64,000 bases of DNA, taken from Furcasterigmium furcatum. Its lineage: Eukaryota > Ascomycota > Sordariomycetes > Glomerellales > Plectosphaerellaceae. Where the stretch lies: positions 3,102,961 to 3,166,960 of the forward strand of contig BCIA01000006.1 in assembly GCA_001599815.1 (NCBI GenBank), given 5' to 3'. The number at the start of each line of letters is the position of its first letter. The first letter of the stretch is position 1. Under the pieces are notes generated by a model. It searched no databases. It saw nothing but the letters and a program-made list of their open reading frames with translations, and was not told the DNA's origin. The position numbers and the translations under genes were made by a program. Positions 9,209 through 21,541 of the stretch are shown one piece after another.

Positions 9209-11969
9209 TTAATCGCTCTCCTCGGCCTCAGCCTCGGCCGACTCCGACTCCTCTGCGCTCGCGCCGTTGGATTTCACCGGCTTGGCCGGCACCTCGGCGG
9301 CCGATCCACCCTCCTGCTCTAACCTCAGCCAGTTCTCCCACTCGGGGAACAGCTCCTCGTCCTCGCTCGGGGCGCCCAGCAGCTTGGAGACGCGGCCCTT
9401 CTTCTCCTTGTCCAGGTTCTCCTTCCACTGCGCGACGAGATCGGCCGTCAGGCTGGGCTTGTACGTTTGCGAGAACAGGACAGCCTCCGCTAGCCTGTTG
9501 GTCTTGACCAGGATCTCCGTGCAGGCTGCGACGTTGCCAACGAGCCATTGGGCGCTGAAGGCGACGTTGTGCGCACCCGCCTCCTCGGCCTGCTCCGCCA
9601 GCTTGGCCAGGCCATCGCGGTCAGCTGTGGAGGAGTAGAGCAGCAGCAGAGAGCCCAGATCCCGGGCGTGCGTGAAGCACTGCTGTGCCAGGGCGACATC
9701 CCAGGCGGTGAGGGCGGCATCGCCGACCGTCTTCCACTTGTGCTCGACGTCCGCCTCCTTAGCCAGCTCCAGGGCGATCTCGAGCTGATTCAGGCCGAGA
9801 GCAAGCTCAAACTTGTGCTCGGAGTCGGTGGCCACCTCGAGCGCCAGCTCCTTGTGGCCCTGGCCCTCCAGGAATCGTGCAATCTTGTTCATCTGGTCTG
9901 CGGGAACGTTGGGCAGCAGCTCCTCGGCAGTCTCCATGTCGCCGCGGAGCACCAGGGTCTGGTACTCCAGGACGGGCAGGGACAGCGCAAAGGAGGTGAC
10001 GCCAACATCCTTGTCGGCGAGGTAGATCCTGGAGTCGCGCTGGATATATCCGAGAATGTACATCGGCTGATCGAAGTGAGAAATGGTGTACGTCTGGTCG
10101 CCGACGAGGTAGTTGAGTCGGTTCGTGTTGTTCGTGTAAATGAAGCAGTCGCCAATCCACTCTCCTGTCCGGACGCTGGAGGGCTGTTAGCTCGATCATC
10201 TCAAGCACATGGACCGTGGATAGACTCACCTCTCGTTGATGTCGGTGATAACCTCAAAGGCAGCCTCCACACCATCCTCGTCCACCTGGCCATCGTTGAG
10301 GGCCTCGAGGTACGCCTCGCGAGAGAATCTCAGGACGTAGCATGTATCCTCGCAAGCCAGAGCAACAAGCTCGCCGCTGTCGGACCAGTAGACCTGGGTC
10401 ATGTTAGCATCAATCTCCTCTGGGAGATTCATATGATCTCACCTGTCTCGGCTCGACCTCGATACGCCTGACAAGGCCGCCGCTTGCCCAATCGAAGAAG
10501 GAAACGCCACCCTGGCCCTTGACACCCAGGAGAATGCCGCCGGACAGGCCCTCGGCCGAGAAGCCGACATCCAGGCCGCCTGACTTCTCCTGGAAGTTCT
10601 TGTACACCTTGACGCTCGTCGCCGACTCCCGAATGGCAAAATCGTTGCTGTTCTCCTTCGATCCCCAGACAAAGTCCAATGCGGAGCCGAACGCCTTATT
10701 CCTCCACGCCAGCGCTGTGTAGATGATGTACTCGCCATCGCCGCAGACCGCGACGAAACGTCCGTTGGGGGAGTGGAGGAGGGTCTGGGGATAAATTTCG
10801 CAGGTGCCGAGGTCCTTCGTGGGCAGCGTGACGGGGGTGTTGTCCTTGAGGGTAGCGTCTGTCTTGGGTCAGTATCATGTCGTTTCACCAGAGAGACGAG
10901 GAAATTCCATACCTCCGCCCTTGATGATGGCCGAGATGACCTCGTTGTGCCTGGCCCAAATGAGCTTGCCCGAGGCATCCATAGACACAGCGGGCTCTTC
11001 GCGACCCAGCTTGACAACGACCAGGCCGTCATCGAAGCCGACGGCGATGCCCTGCTTTCCCTTCTGGTATGAGACACACCAGGCGCGCTCGAGTCCGTAG
11101 TTGAGAGACTGCTCGAATCTGTAGGTGTTGGCATGCCAGAGACGAACGGTGCCATCTTCGGAACCGGAGATGATGACTGGCAGCTCGGGGTGGTAGCAGG
11201 CGAACGAGACATTGTTCATGTGGCCCTCGAGGGTCGCGATGAGGGACTTGGTCGTGTAGTCCCAGACCTTGACGGTGCGGTCGTCGGAGGTGGTCAGCAG
11301 GTATGGCTTGTCGGAGTGCGGGTAGTAGTCGACATAGTTGACGCCCTTGGTCTCGTGTGCCTCGAGAGTGAAGTTAGGAGTCGAGGAGCCCAGGCTCCAG
11401 ATCTTGACGGTGCGGTCCAAGCAGGCGGACGCGAAGGTGTTGGTGTCCTTGGGGTTGATGGCAAGGCCCATGACGTAGTGACCGTGGCCTTCAAAGACAC
11501 GCACGCACTTCCAGCCCTTCTCCCAGTCCCAGAGCTTGATGGTCATGTCATCGGAGGCGGTGAGGACGAAAGGCTGTGTGGGGTGAACGGCGATGGCGCG
11601 AATGTAATCGGGGTGTGCCTCGAAGGATGTGATCTTCTCGGACGTGTTGTAGTTGTAGACGCGCAGCTGGAAGTCATCGGAGCCGCAGACAATCCAGTTC
11701 TTCCTCGCAATGAAACGACCGGCGCGGACGGGGACATCGGTGAGCTCGAAGGTCTTGACGATCTGCTGGGTCTCGTACGACCAGATGTAGACGTGACCTA
11801 TGCCATTATGTTAGAGGGCATTGAAATTGGTGACGAAGGGTGTTTGGATGTGACGAGGCATACCCGAGTACAGCGTGGTCAGGATCCATGGCTCCTGGGG
11901 ATGGAAGTCGATGCCCTTCACCCGCTCGCTGCGGGCGAACAATTGCCGCTGTAATTCGGTGTCAGCCAT
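9209..11969 (-). CDS. SEC27: coatomer subunit beta-prime (COPI)
   Basis: Component of the COPI coat that drives retrograde Golgi-to-ER vesicle traffic. Exons on the minus strand are 11864-11969, 10913-11797, 10443-10858, 10230-10393 and 9209-10175, giving 845 residues, the normal length. The N-terminal half is a WD40 propeller (for example G-H-x-x-Y-V-M-G-L-A followed by D-R-T-V-K-I-W, and D-D-R-T-V-K-V-W), which in the family binds dilysine cargo signals. It is followed by the coatomer WD-associated region with V-Y-W-S-D-S-G-E and the alpha-solenoid segment. The tail is acidic with alternating Glu/Ala/Ser. The start M-A-D-T-E-L-Q matches the conserved N-terminus. All introns are 49-66 bp with normal borders. 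Confidence 0.95.
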
Positions 11970-12952
11970 TCTGTACGTAATGCCCTGCGAATCTGAGCCT
12001 TGGGTTCATCGCACCTTCGCGTCTATCCTCATGGTGGGCGAGGTCGTGACCAGCTAGGGAGAAAGGGGGTGGTGGTCGAGGTCGTCGCGGGGTTCGAGGT
12101 TGCGATGCTGCTCGTAGCTCGTAATGCCGTGTTTGAAGCCCCCTAGTTTGCAATTTCGAATTCGAAGGGGTCCCTGGCAGCTGGAAGCCGTTTGCGACAG
12201 CCGCAGGTTCGGACGGAGGTGAGTTCGTGGGTGTTGGGAGTGGCTTCCAGAGCTGCGGTATGTACGGCCTTAATTTTAGGTCATGTAGCTTCGTCAGATG
12301 TGTCTTCAGCAGGAGGTGCTGATTGGAGTGGGTGCCTGAAAACTGTCCCCTCCAATGAGGCATCAATGTGGCAGCCGACACCAGCTGGCATGGGCTGCCG
12401 CTTGAAACCCCGCCCTCCCAGGGGTTTCAATCAGTGAGTGTGCACGACACAATTGAGATGATGGGATTCTCCAGCAAATGACATGTGAACATTTTCTTTA
12501 GGTCGTCGGATCTATATCATCTCAGGTACATGTCGATTCCGACGGTGAGTTCTGTCGGGCACCCCATACTACTACAAGGTTCCTTAGGCAGGAACATTCT
12601 CACCATCACGGAATTGGCCTTCATCACTCATTCGCATCTTAGGTTATAAGCGAAGTGCTCGCATTCTCATCGCTAACTATGCTGCGTGTTCGTGATGCAC
12701 TATCCATGAAGCCAGCTGCAGCTTGTAGGTGATCATGCCCTGCACCCATACCCAGGGAAAGGGTGCTCGGTGGTATTCCGTGTATCTAAACGCCATTGCT
12801 CCATTGCCAGAGAAGATAAGAAAAGCGTCATGCGGGGGGTATCATGACACAAAAAAGAAAACCAAATCAAGAGGCTCGAAAGTCATCAGACGTCTCCCTT
12901 TGTTATCCCCCGATGGATGACAAAATCACAGCTTCGCCGGAGTCCGGGATAG
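11970..12952. other. intergenic
   Basis: Holds the SEC27 promoter (its 5' leader is just above 11969) and the 3' flank of the mannitol-1-phosphate dehydrogenase gene. No additional gene seen. Confidence 0.5.
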
Positions 12953-14201
12953 TCACTCCTCGGCGTCGGCCTGGACCTTGCGGACCACCTCGACGAGCTT
13001 GGAGTGGAGCTTCTCCGAGGGCTGAATGCCGCAGACCTTCAGGACAACATCCTCGGGTCCGTTCTCGGACATGATCTTGGCAAGCTCCTTGGACTCGTCG
13101 TCGCCCTCGACGTCCTGGAAGCGGAAGGCCATCTCGATGGCATCGAGCAGGCCGGGAATCTCCTCGCCCTTCTCGGCGAGCTCAGCAGCAGGGCCAACGA
13201 AACGCTCCTTGCGGCTCAGCTTGCGGAGAGGAGCGCGGCCGACACGCTCGACGGCGTCCTCCAGATGGGGGTTGCCGATGCGCTTGATGATCTTGCTGGC
13301 GTATGCCTTCTGGGCCTCGAGGTCGATGCCGTGCTTGGCGACGATGAGGCTGGTGGTCTCCTCGAGGGCCTTGCGGACCTCGGCGAGGATGGCCTTGTCC
13401 TGCAGAGCGTCGTAAACGGTGCGCTTGCTGCGGTTGTAGCCGTGGTAGGCGGCGGTGGCGTGGCCGGTGTTGACAGTGAAGAGCTTGCGCTCGATGTAGG
13501 GGGCGAGGTTGTCAACCCAGTTGATGCCCTGGATGTCGGGGTGAGACTCCTTGTTGAAGGGACCAGCCTCGACAACCCACTCGAAGAACTTCTCGAGCGT
13601 GACGTTCAGGCCGTGGTTGGGGTCCTGTGCGGGCACAATTCGGTCGATAGCCGAGTTGGCGTAGTGGGCACGCTCGCCGTGGCTCTCGAGACGGTGCTCG
13701 GGGGTGTTCTTGGGGTCCTTGATGAAGGCAGCAAGAGTGTCGGTGGCGCCAATGGCGTTCTCGCAGGCAATGACAGCCATGGGCTTCAGATCCGGTGACC
13801 TCTGGTCAATGCCCTTGGCGATGACGGGGGCAATGAACCTGAGGATGTTGGGGCCGACGGAGCAGGTGACGACATCGGCAGTGGCAATCTCCTGGATGAG
13901 ATCGGCCTCGTGGGTCTTGGAGTTGATGGCGCGGTAGTTGGTGATGACGTTTTCTGTGGTGCCCTCGGTTCCGACCTCGATCACCTTGTAGGAGGGGGTG
14001 GCGTTGATCTGGTCGATCAGAGCGTCGGCGACATCAGCAAAGACGACCTCGTAGCCGGAGTTGTGGAGGAAGCAGGCGACGAAGCCACGGCCTGTATTTC
14101 GCGTGTTAGTGGCGTCTCGATTCGAGCTGCTGGTTCAAAGGTGCAGACATACCGATGTTGCCGGCGCCGAAGTGGACAGCCTTCTTGTTGGTGGCAGCCA
14201 T
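12953..14201 (-). CDS. MPDH: mannitol-1-phosphate 5-dehydrogenase
   Basis: NAD-dependent interconversion of fructose-6-phosphate and mannitol-1-phosphate, the entry step of fungal mannitol metabolism in the cytosol. Two exons, 14153-14201 and 12953-14091, encode 395 residues. The N-terminus carries the dinucleotide-binding G-A-G-N-I-G-R-G at residues 12-19. The active-site segment of the polyol long-chain dehydrogenases is present as E-R-K-L-F-T-V-N-T-G-H, supplying the conserved Lys, Asn and His. The intron follows the glycine of the nucleotide loop. The start lies in CACCATGG behind a CT-rich leader and a TATA box 170 bp upstream. The nearest gene on the upstream side is glucose-6-phosphate isomerase, which makes its substrate. 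Confidence 0.95.
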
Positions 14202-17200
14202 GGTGAATGTGCGGGGGAGGGGCTGATGTAAGTGGTGATGATATCACAGGGAGTGTGGAGTACTGAAAGTCTCGAGGGTGAGAGAATTGAGGATGATGTG
14301 ATGGCGATATTGTTAAGTTGACGATGTGAGGATCTAATGAAGGTTTGGGATCCGGGGGGAAACCAGAGTCTTTATAGAAATGACGGAGAGTTGGCGTGCG
14401 ATACGGGAGGGAAGGAGCGAGCGCCAGTGAACTCATCGATGGGCAGGAAGCCTGTGATACAATGGTGGTACTTTCCCTGTTCGGCCTGTCTGGCGCACCT
14501 TCGGAAGGGAGGCGCATTGCCTGCAGCGGGGCCATACCCGCAGTTGACCCCCCATCCGTCACCAATGGACGTGCAGCCTGGTCCTCTCAGAGACGGAACT
14601 AGACCCGCAATAGGCAAACCGGGGGTTGACTGATGGCATCATGCCTCGCTCTGGCTGCGCTCCCCCGGGTTCTCTTAGAGCGACACCCTTCTCGTCCACC
14701 GGCTCCTCTCACGACCTCCTTTGACCAGCAACGCCCCGCCGTCGAGTTTGAAACTGGCCGGCGTCATGCCGTGAGCGTATTTAGCGCACCCAGGTTATCC
14801 TTTCAAGCCAACGAGACGACTGTATTGACGGTATCAACGACGTCCCTTTGCAATCGGAGGCCCACCGAGGGGCTATTAGTTGGAAGCGGTGCGGTTTTAC
14901 GTCTTGGGCTTCGTCCGGCCAGGCCCTGACTGAGCCTGATTGCCTGACGCACGCTTGCTGGAGATACGGATGGCAGGGTTATCGTGTCGACATCGTCACC
15001 TCACCGTCGACAGGCCTCCAGTCAACAGCCAGCATCTTTCGGCATGGCGGTTCCTGGCGCCGGTTATCGAGATGAACCTCAATCAGTCCAGGGCTGAGTC
15101 CACCTCCACTGGCCACCCGGGGAGTCACACAGCAGCAGAACTGGTTGGGTCGGCTGGATGAATTACAGCCGTTGAGCCGCACGTTTTCTCCCCGAGGACC
15201 CTGAGTTTTCCCTGCCCTGGCATTTCAAGGGATGGGTGGTTCGACTCTGGCGTTGTCTCGATATTGGTCTCTGGAGCAGGTGAGAGGCATTTCCAACTGC
15301 CTGCCTCCATGCCTGCCAGTGGTGGTGGCAGTAGGCGAATGCCGGCAACATGCTCTCGACTTTGAAAGTGCTGATCACCTGGAAGGCTCAGGCACGGAGG
15401 GCGCTCCCGTGACGATCAACTCGCCCAGATGACAGATTCCACCTCCCCCGAGGCATCCTCGGGATGGCGCCACTCAACGCCAGGCCTCGAAGCACGCCCT
15501 TTGCGCACTATTCCACTCTGCATTTTGCCTCCTGCACAGTCACAGCAATCGCATTCTGGTCGACGATGCAATTGGCGCGAGGCTCGAGGGAACAGACGCA
15601 GCCGTACGATTACGGCCACTCGTTCAACACTCCGTCCCGCCCAAAGCGCTGAAGTCTGCCCCTCTTTTGATTGGGGGTGTCAGGTCCAGTCCACGATGGA
15701 TGCTGACTGTGAGGTGGTCTGGAGTCAGACTGGTAAAGGGGGTTTCTGCTGGGGTGGTCAGACAGGGGGTGAAAAGGAGAAGAAAGGCCGCAAACAGCCA
15801 GCCAATTGCATCTTCGAGGGCCTCGAGCGACCCTGTTCTTTTTACGCCCGCTTCTTCCGATGTCCATTCTGTTGCGAAGGCCCACACCCGTCAAGCGTTC
15901 TCTGCTCAGCATGGGTCTGCAAAAGAACGCAAGTCGCTGGATATGAAAGCTGACGCTGTGCCCAGGCATATGATCCAGTGCCTTCAAGCCGGCTCGCGGT
16001 ACCGATATCCCGGACAGATAGAGTCTCGAAGACAGGCCGAGCATTCTCGAGTCTTTCATTGTGAAGCCATCGACATCCTGACGATTCACAACCTAACAGA
16101 AGGATCACGGCAGTCGATTGTGCCTGCAGCTCTGCCTTGAGGCCTCATCGAGCACACATCATAACAACGTCAGTCATGCAGATGCAATGCTGGAGAAAAT
16201 GGTTGCTGGCCGGCCGCCGTGGCCGGAGTGTCACCGACATTCTCATCTTTCAGAGATGATCGTCATATTTCGGACGACTACACGAAGCCCGTCTCTGGCC
16301 GTTTCCTGTTCCTGTCGGCCGGCGAATTAGTCCAGGTCGATTCCGCGCTTACAGGCAAGAGTGACGTCGAACACGGGGAGGGGCATTTCGACGCAGTTCA
16401 GGATCCGAGGATGCCCCAAGTCGATTTGCATCCCCAGGCTTCTGGCCCCGACAGGCAGCGAGCGCCGCACAGGTCTTGTCGAGACCCTTGGCGCCATCTT
16501 GCTTGGCACTCGTCATCCCGCCCCAACAGCCACGGCGCGCGCTGATTGTTTCGTCCTCGCCAACTTGCGCGCCAGCACTCCATCACAGAGCAAGCCATGA
16601 TCAATTTTTCCCGCCATTGCACGAAAGACTTGTCGCCAGGTAACGGGAAGAGGATACGCAGCGACAGCGAAAAGCAGCCCAGGCCCCCGGTAAGGCATGC
16701 TGGCGTTTCCGGGGCGCATCAAGGACCCCTCCTCCAGGTATCACACGCGTCACCCCGCATGTTCCACGTCTTGTGCGATTTGGCCAAAAACTGCGCTACT
16801 CATGCATACCTGAACGAACGGTACCATCCTGGTAGATGTTTGGCAGGGGACTCAGATGGCCTGGCGGGGAACGTGTCTGGCATCAAGACCCGGCTTTAAT
16901 GGGCCTTGCTGGGGACTGACTGCTCCAGAAACCGCCAAAGTCTGACGACATTGCCGGCGACGGCCAGCTTATCGTCGTGATGGAGTGAGAGCCCGCCAAA
17001 GGTCCTCCTAACCACACACCCAACCCCATAACGGAGCCGTATCAAGACTCTCGAAACTGCGACGACCACGACTGCGGACCAAGATCGACAACCCCAGAGG
17101 GGATGTTCAGGAGAATATGCCCCTCCTAGGCTTGTCAAACTCTTGACCGGCGTGGTAATCCCCAGCTTTTCGCTTGATTCCGGCGTCAATCCCCAGATAA

Positions 17201-19707
17201 ACTGCGGTCAAAGCATTGCTTGGTTCAGTCGGCAGCCTATGATCGCCAGGCGAGCCCGAGGCTGAGGGTGTCGAGCTGGCGCAAAGGGTGTCGTTGCACA
17301 GCGCTCTCAGTGGCCGTTGAATGACGCTACCGGGAATGATGATGCATTTCGCTTATAACTAACTGAGGATGACAGGCTATTCCTACTAATCCCCGGGGAC
17401 TGTAGCGAGGAAGACGTTGCTGGGCCACACGAGCCTCCTCACGTGCTGCAGGTGACGACGGACAGCCTCCGTGGCTAACTCAACACTTACCCTTGGCCCC
17501 TTTCTTGATACCTCACGATGTGTCATGAATAACCTCGCTTCTTTTCGAGGGTGGCGAATGCTCCTGTACCTAATTGTTGTGGTTTTCTTAGTATCGGCCT
17601 TGGCCCTACTTGGCCGAGATCTGGACCTTTCAAGGGGGTCTTCTCCGTTATCACGAACCTCACTGTTGCCTCCCCCTTATCGGAGGGCCAACCAGGCTCA
17701 GCCTGGCCACAGCCCCAACGATGCAGGCTCGTTGCCTTGCATGAAGGCGGCGACGCGGAAATCCACGACCCGGCGGGGGAAATCCGACGAGAGCCTCCCG
17801 CTGCCCGACTCGGCCGGCCGCATCTCGCGGAGCCGTAACGCCCGGGAGGCAGCCTCTTATGGTCACCGTGGCAGTCATTGGGGACATACATCCCTTCGAT
17901 AGCACAGCCAGCTGCCGGGAGACTTCTCCCCCGCGGCCCCCGACCCAAAACCTCAACGATCGAGATTGTTGATCGCACAGCCGGCCAGGGGAGAATCACA
18001 CTCAGCAAACCGCGCGGCGCGGCATTAATAGCGCCGGGGGGTGTTCTCACGATGAAAGACCCCATCCACATAGTGGCCTCGTCTCCTGTGGGGCCGACCT
18101 GACCCGACACCCTCGCACTGGCGGCCAGTTGAGGCCTTTTCTCCCTTTTGCCGTCTCGTCTGCGGTACTTACCGCCGCCGTGGCCAATCGACTGCTCCTT
18201 GTGTAATCAACCGGCGACTGTGACGGGCGCAAGAGAGTCGGGTGTTCCAGTGGCGAAGCCTGGACGACGTCGCTCAGAGCTGGGCGGCCTCGCGATGCGG
18301 CACTTTTCGTGCGCGAGATGCGCTGGCCGTCATGCCCGTGGCAGGTTGCAGTGCCTGGCGATCACCATTCACCACCGCCCGGGTGACCCGAGGTTGAGAA
18401 CCTGTCAGCCAGGGACAGGGACGAGACATCGATGAGACTCCCATATTGCCGCGGTTGACGCCCTGAGTGCACCCCCCTCGGATGATTTCAAGGGCCGGGG
18501 GCTCTTGGCGGATCGAGGTTTCTCCATGATGCTGCCGCGTGCTGCACGGATGGGAGACGACCGGTGCCCAAGATCCGCAACGGGGGCAGCGGGCGGCTGA
18601 GCGGGGACTCGGCATCAGAGGCCCCATGGTGCGAGGGACGGTCCGCTGGGTGATACGTACAAGTACCTCCTACCGTGGTGATATCTGGCACCAGGGGCAT
18701 CCTGGGCAGTGAGCAAGGTCAGGATGAGAGGATTACGCGGAGCATGGTGGTGCAATTATTCCAAAGCAGACATCTCGCTTGGCACGTATAGATGACAGTA
18801 GAGAGAACCCCTGATATGGCCCCCTCAGTTACAAGACGAGGCTCACCGCTTGGTAAGGGCTTGTGCTGCTGAAGTATAAGGGATGGAACACAGTTCACGT
18901 CTCCGTATTGCCCGCTTCGAACACCATGTCACTGATATTGTGTGGAAGCCACCCATGTGAGTAGTAGTTCCCGGCGACGGAGGATGTTTCGGAGACCGCA
19001 CCGGAGGCATCCCGGGCGAATTCAGGGGTAACAGCGAGGCAGGGGAAACTTTCCGGGAAGTTCCTCAACGTTACACTAAGCTTGTGAATACTTGTTACTT
19101 ACATGGCGCAGGGCGTGATGTTACCTACCCGCCAGGAGGCTTCCGCCAGGAGAATGATCGACGAGTGTGATATTGGGGCGTATATTTAGAATGTATCTAG
19201 GATAAGTCCCCTAGGTGATGTCTCCCCGGTTTGGAGCCTCAAACGCCAGCGGGCACTGGCATCTCGCCATCCTTGGATCTGTAGCCATGATCATGCTGTT
19301 CCTGCATAGTCATGGCTGGCCATTTGACCTTGGCTCGCGCCCTTGTCTCTGAAGCCATCCCGAGGCTATCACATGCGATCTTGCTCTGCTCTCACAAGTA
19401 CTTTCGTGGACCTCTTGCAACACAACCAATCACCAGGGCCGGACACGGACGTGATCAAGAAGCGAGGTATTCAATTTACCAAGAATTACTTACTTACACC
19501 TTGCTTTTCAGCCTCAGGGCCTCCTCGCCCGCGGCCCCGCCCGTTCTCGAGTAGTTCTGCCTGCGACGAGTTCTCAGTCCGAGTGCGCACTACCGAACAA
19601 GTCGTCGTCTCGCGTGACAGCCACTCCGCCTGGTTTTTTCCCTTGCTGTTTGTTTCTGCCTTTCCGGCCGCCCGCCTCCTCTCTTTTTATCCCTACGAGA
19701 CGGACAC
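14202..19707. other. 5.5 kb stretch without a recognisable gene
   Basis: Apart from the promoter of the mannitol gene (14202 to about 14600) and the 3' flank of the isomerase gene, I find no protein I recognise, no exon chain with plausible splice sites, no tRNA and no repeat. Base composition is moderately GC-rich and not of the AT-rich kind left by repeat-induced point mutation. Open frames here (for example 15429-15953 +) have random-looking composition. Confidence 0.5.
14371..14376 (-). promoter_or_regulatory. TATA box of mannitol-1-phosphate dehydrogenase gene
   Basis: CTATAAAG on the minus strand, 170 bp before the ATG at 14201 and followed by a pyrimidine-rich leader. Seen directly; transcription start not known. 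Confidence 0.55.
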
Positions 19708-21541
19708 TTACTGGCTGGCGTACTTCTTGAAGGCGCCGATGAGACCGCCGGTGGAGGCGTCGTGGCCCTCGCCGTTGCCCTCCTGGTCGAGCTCGTTGAG
19801 GATCTTCTTCGCGAGGACCTTTCCGAGCTCGACACCCCACTGGTCGAAGGAGTTGATGTCCCAGACGGCACCCTCGACGAAGGTGAGGTGCTCGTAGTAG
19901 ACGATGAGCGCGCCGAGCTCAGCGGGGCCGATGCTGCCGCCGACGAGGATGGAGGTGGTGGGGCGGTTTCCGAGGAAGACCTTGTGGGGCACGAGCTCCT
20001 CCGGGGTGTTGCCCTCGGCGCGGACCTGGTCGGCCGTCTTGCCGACCATGAGGGCCTCAGCCTGGGCGAAGTAGTTGGAGGCCAGCATCTTCTGGTGCAG
20101 GTTGTCGGAGATGGGGTTGTGGGACTTGGCGGCGAGGATGAAGTCGGTGGGGATGAGCTTGGTGCCCTGGTGGACGAGCTGGAAGAAGGAGTGCTGGGCG
20201 TTGGTGCAGGGCTCGCCGAAGAGGATGGGGCCTGTGGGAGTGAGCATGAGCAGGAGACACGAGAACGGCACGCCGGGCCTGCTTACCGGTGGTGTACTTC
20301 GCGGGAGTGCCGTCAGAGGTGATGGTCTTGCCGTTGGACTCCATGGAGAGCTGCTGGAGGTAGGCAGGGAAGCGGTGGAGGTACTGGTCGAAGCTGCTGC
20401 GTGTTAGTGCAATTGTCGAGGATACGGCTTACACGCACGGGGACCTACGGAGCAACAAGGTGAGTCTGGGCCTGGAAGAAGTCGGAGTACCAGACGCTCA
20501 GGAGACCGCCAAGGGCGGGGATGTTCTCCCTGAGGGGGGTCTCGCGGAAGTGCTTGTCCATGGCGTGGGCGCCGCCGAGGAACTTGTGGAAGTTGTCGTA
20601 GCCGATGTAGAGGGCGACGCTGAGGCCGATGGCGCTCCAGACGGAGTAGCGGCCGCCGACCCAGGACTCGAAGCCGAACATGTTCTTGGTGTCGATGCCG
20701 AACTTGCCGACCTCCGACTCGTTGGTGGAGAGGGCGACGAAGTGCTTGGCGATGTCGCCGGAGCCGCCAGTCTTCTCGAGGAACCAGGACTTGGCGGTGT
20801 TGGCGTTGGTGGTGGTCTCGGCGGTGGTGAAGGTCTTGGAGGCGATGAGGAAGAGGGTGGTCTCGGGGTCGGAGGCCTTGAGGGCCTCGGCCATGTGGGT
20901 GCCGTCGATGTTGGAGACGAAGTGGAGGGTCATGTCGGGAGCACCGTAGTACTTGAGGGCCTCGGTGACCATGACGGGGCCGCTGGGGGGGTGTTAGTCG
21001 TTTTTCTATCTTGATACCAAGTGTTCAGGGCCGGGGGAGCCTACAGGTCGGAACCGCCAATGCCGACGTTGACGATGTTGGTGAGCTTCTTGCCGGTGTA
21101 ACCGGTCCAGGAGCCGCTGCGGACCTGCTCGGAGAACTCCTTCATGTGCTCGAGGACGGTGTTGACACCGGTGGGGCCGCTCATGACGTCCTGGCCCTCG
21201 ACCTGCATGTCCCAGCCGCCGACGTTGCGGAGGGCGGCGTGGTAGACAGCGCGCTTCTCGGTGAAGTTGATCTTCTCACCGGCGAACATGGCGTCGCGCT
21301 TCTTCTCGACGCCGGCCTGCTCGGCCAGGCTGACGAGGAGGTCGAGGGTCTCATTGGTGAGGAAGTTCTTGGAGAAGTCGAAGAGGATCTCGGTGCCCTC
21401 GGCCGTGGTGAATGTGCGGGAGAACTTGGAGAAGCGCTCGGGGTCCGAGGCGAAGGCCTCCTTGAGGACGAAGTTCTTGCCGACGGAGTCGCGGTGCGCC
21501 TGGAGGTCGGCCCAGGCGGGGAGAGAGGTAGCTTGAGGCAT
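19708..21541 (-). CDS. PGI1: glucose-6-phosphate isomerase
   Basis: Interconverts glucose-6-phosphate and fructose-6-phosphate in glycolysis and gluconeogenesis. Exons on the minus strand are 21045-21541, 20449-20982, 20287-20393 and 19708-20231, giving 553 residues, the standard eukaryotic length. Signatures: I-G-G-S-D-L-G-P, S-K-T-F-T-T-A-E-T, the PGI signature V-G-G-R-Y-S-V-W-S-A-I-G-L, and the second signature F-D-Q-W-G-V-E-L-G-K near the end. For intron 2 I chose the acceptor that yields A-P-F-D-Q-Y, as in other isomerases; an overlapping CAGCAG acceptor 3 nt away would add one serine. The start M-P-Q-A-T-S is the only ATG ahead of the conserved region. Confidence 0.96.

Noticed and set aside
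9548..10471. 307-codon plus-strand open frame across SEC27
   Set aside because: Antisense shadow of a clear coatomer coding region with GC-rich third positions.
15429..15953. 174-codon open frame in the 5.5 kb empty stretch
   Set aside because: Composition is random-like (many Arg, Ser, Cys, Trp), no family pattern, overlapping equally long frames on the other strand.
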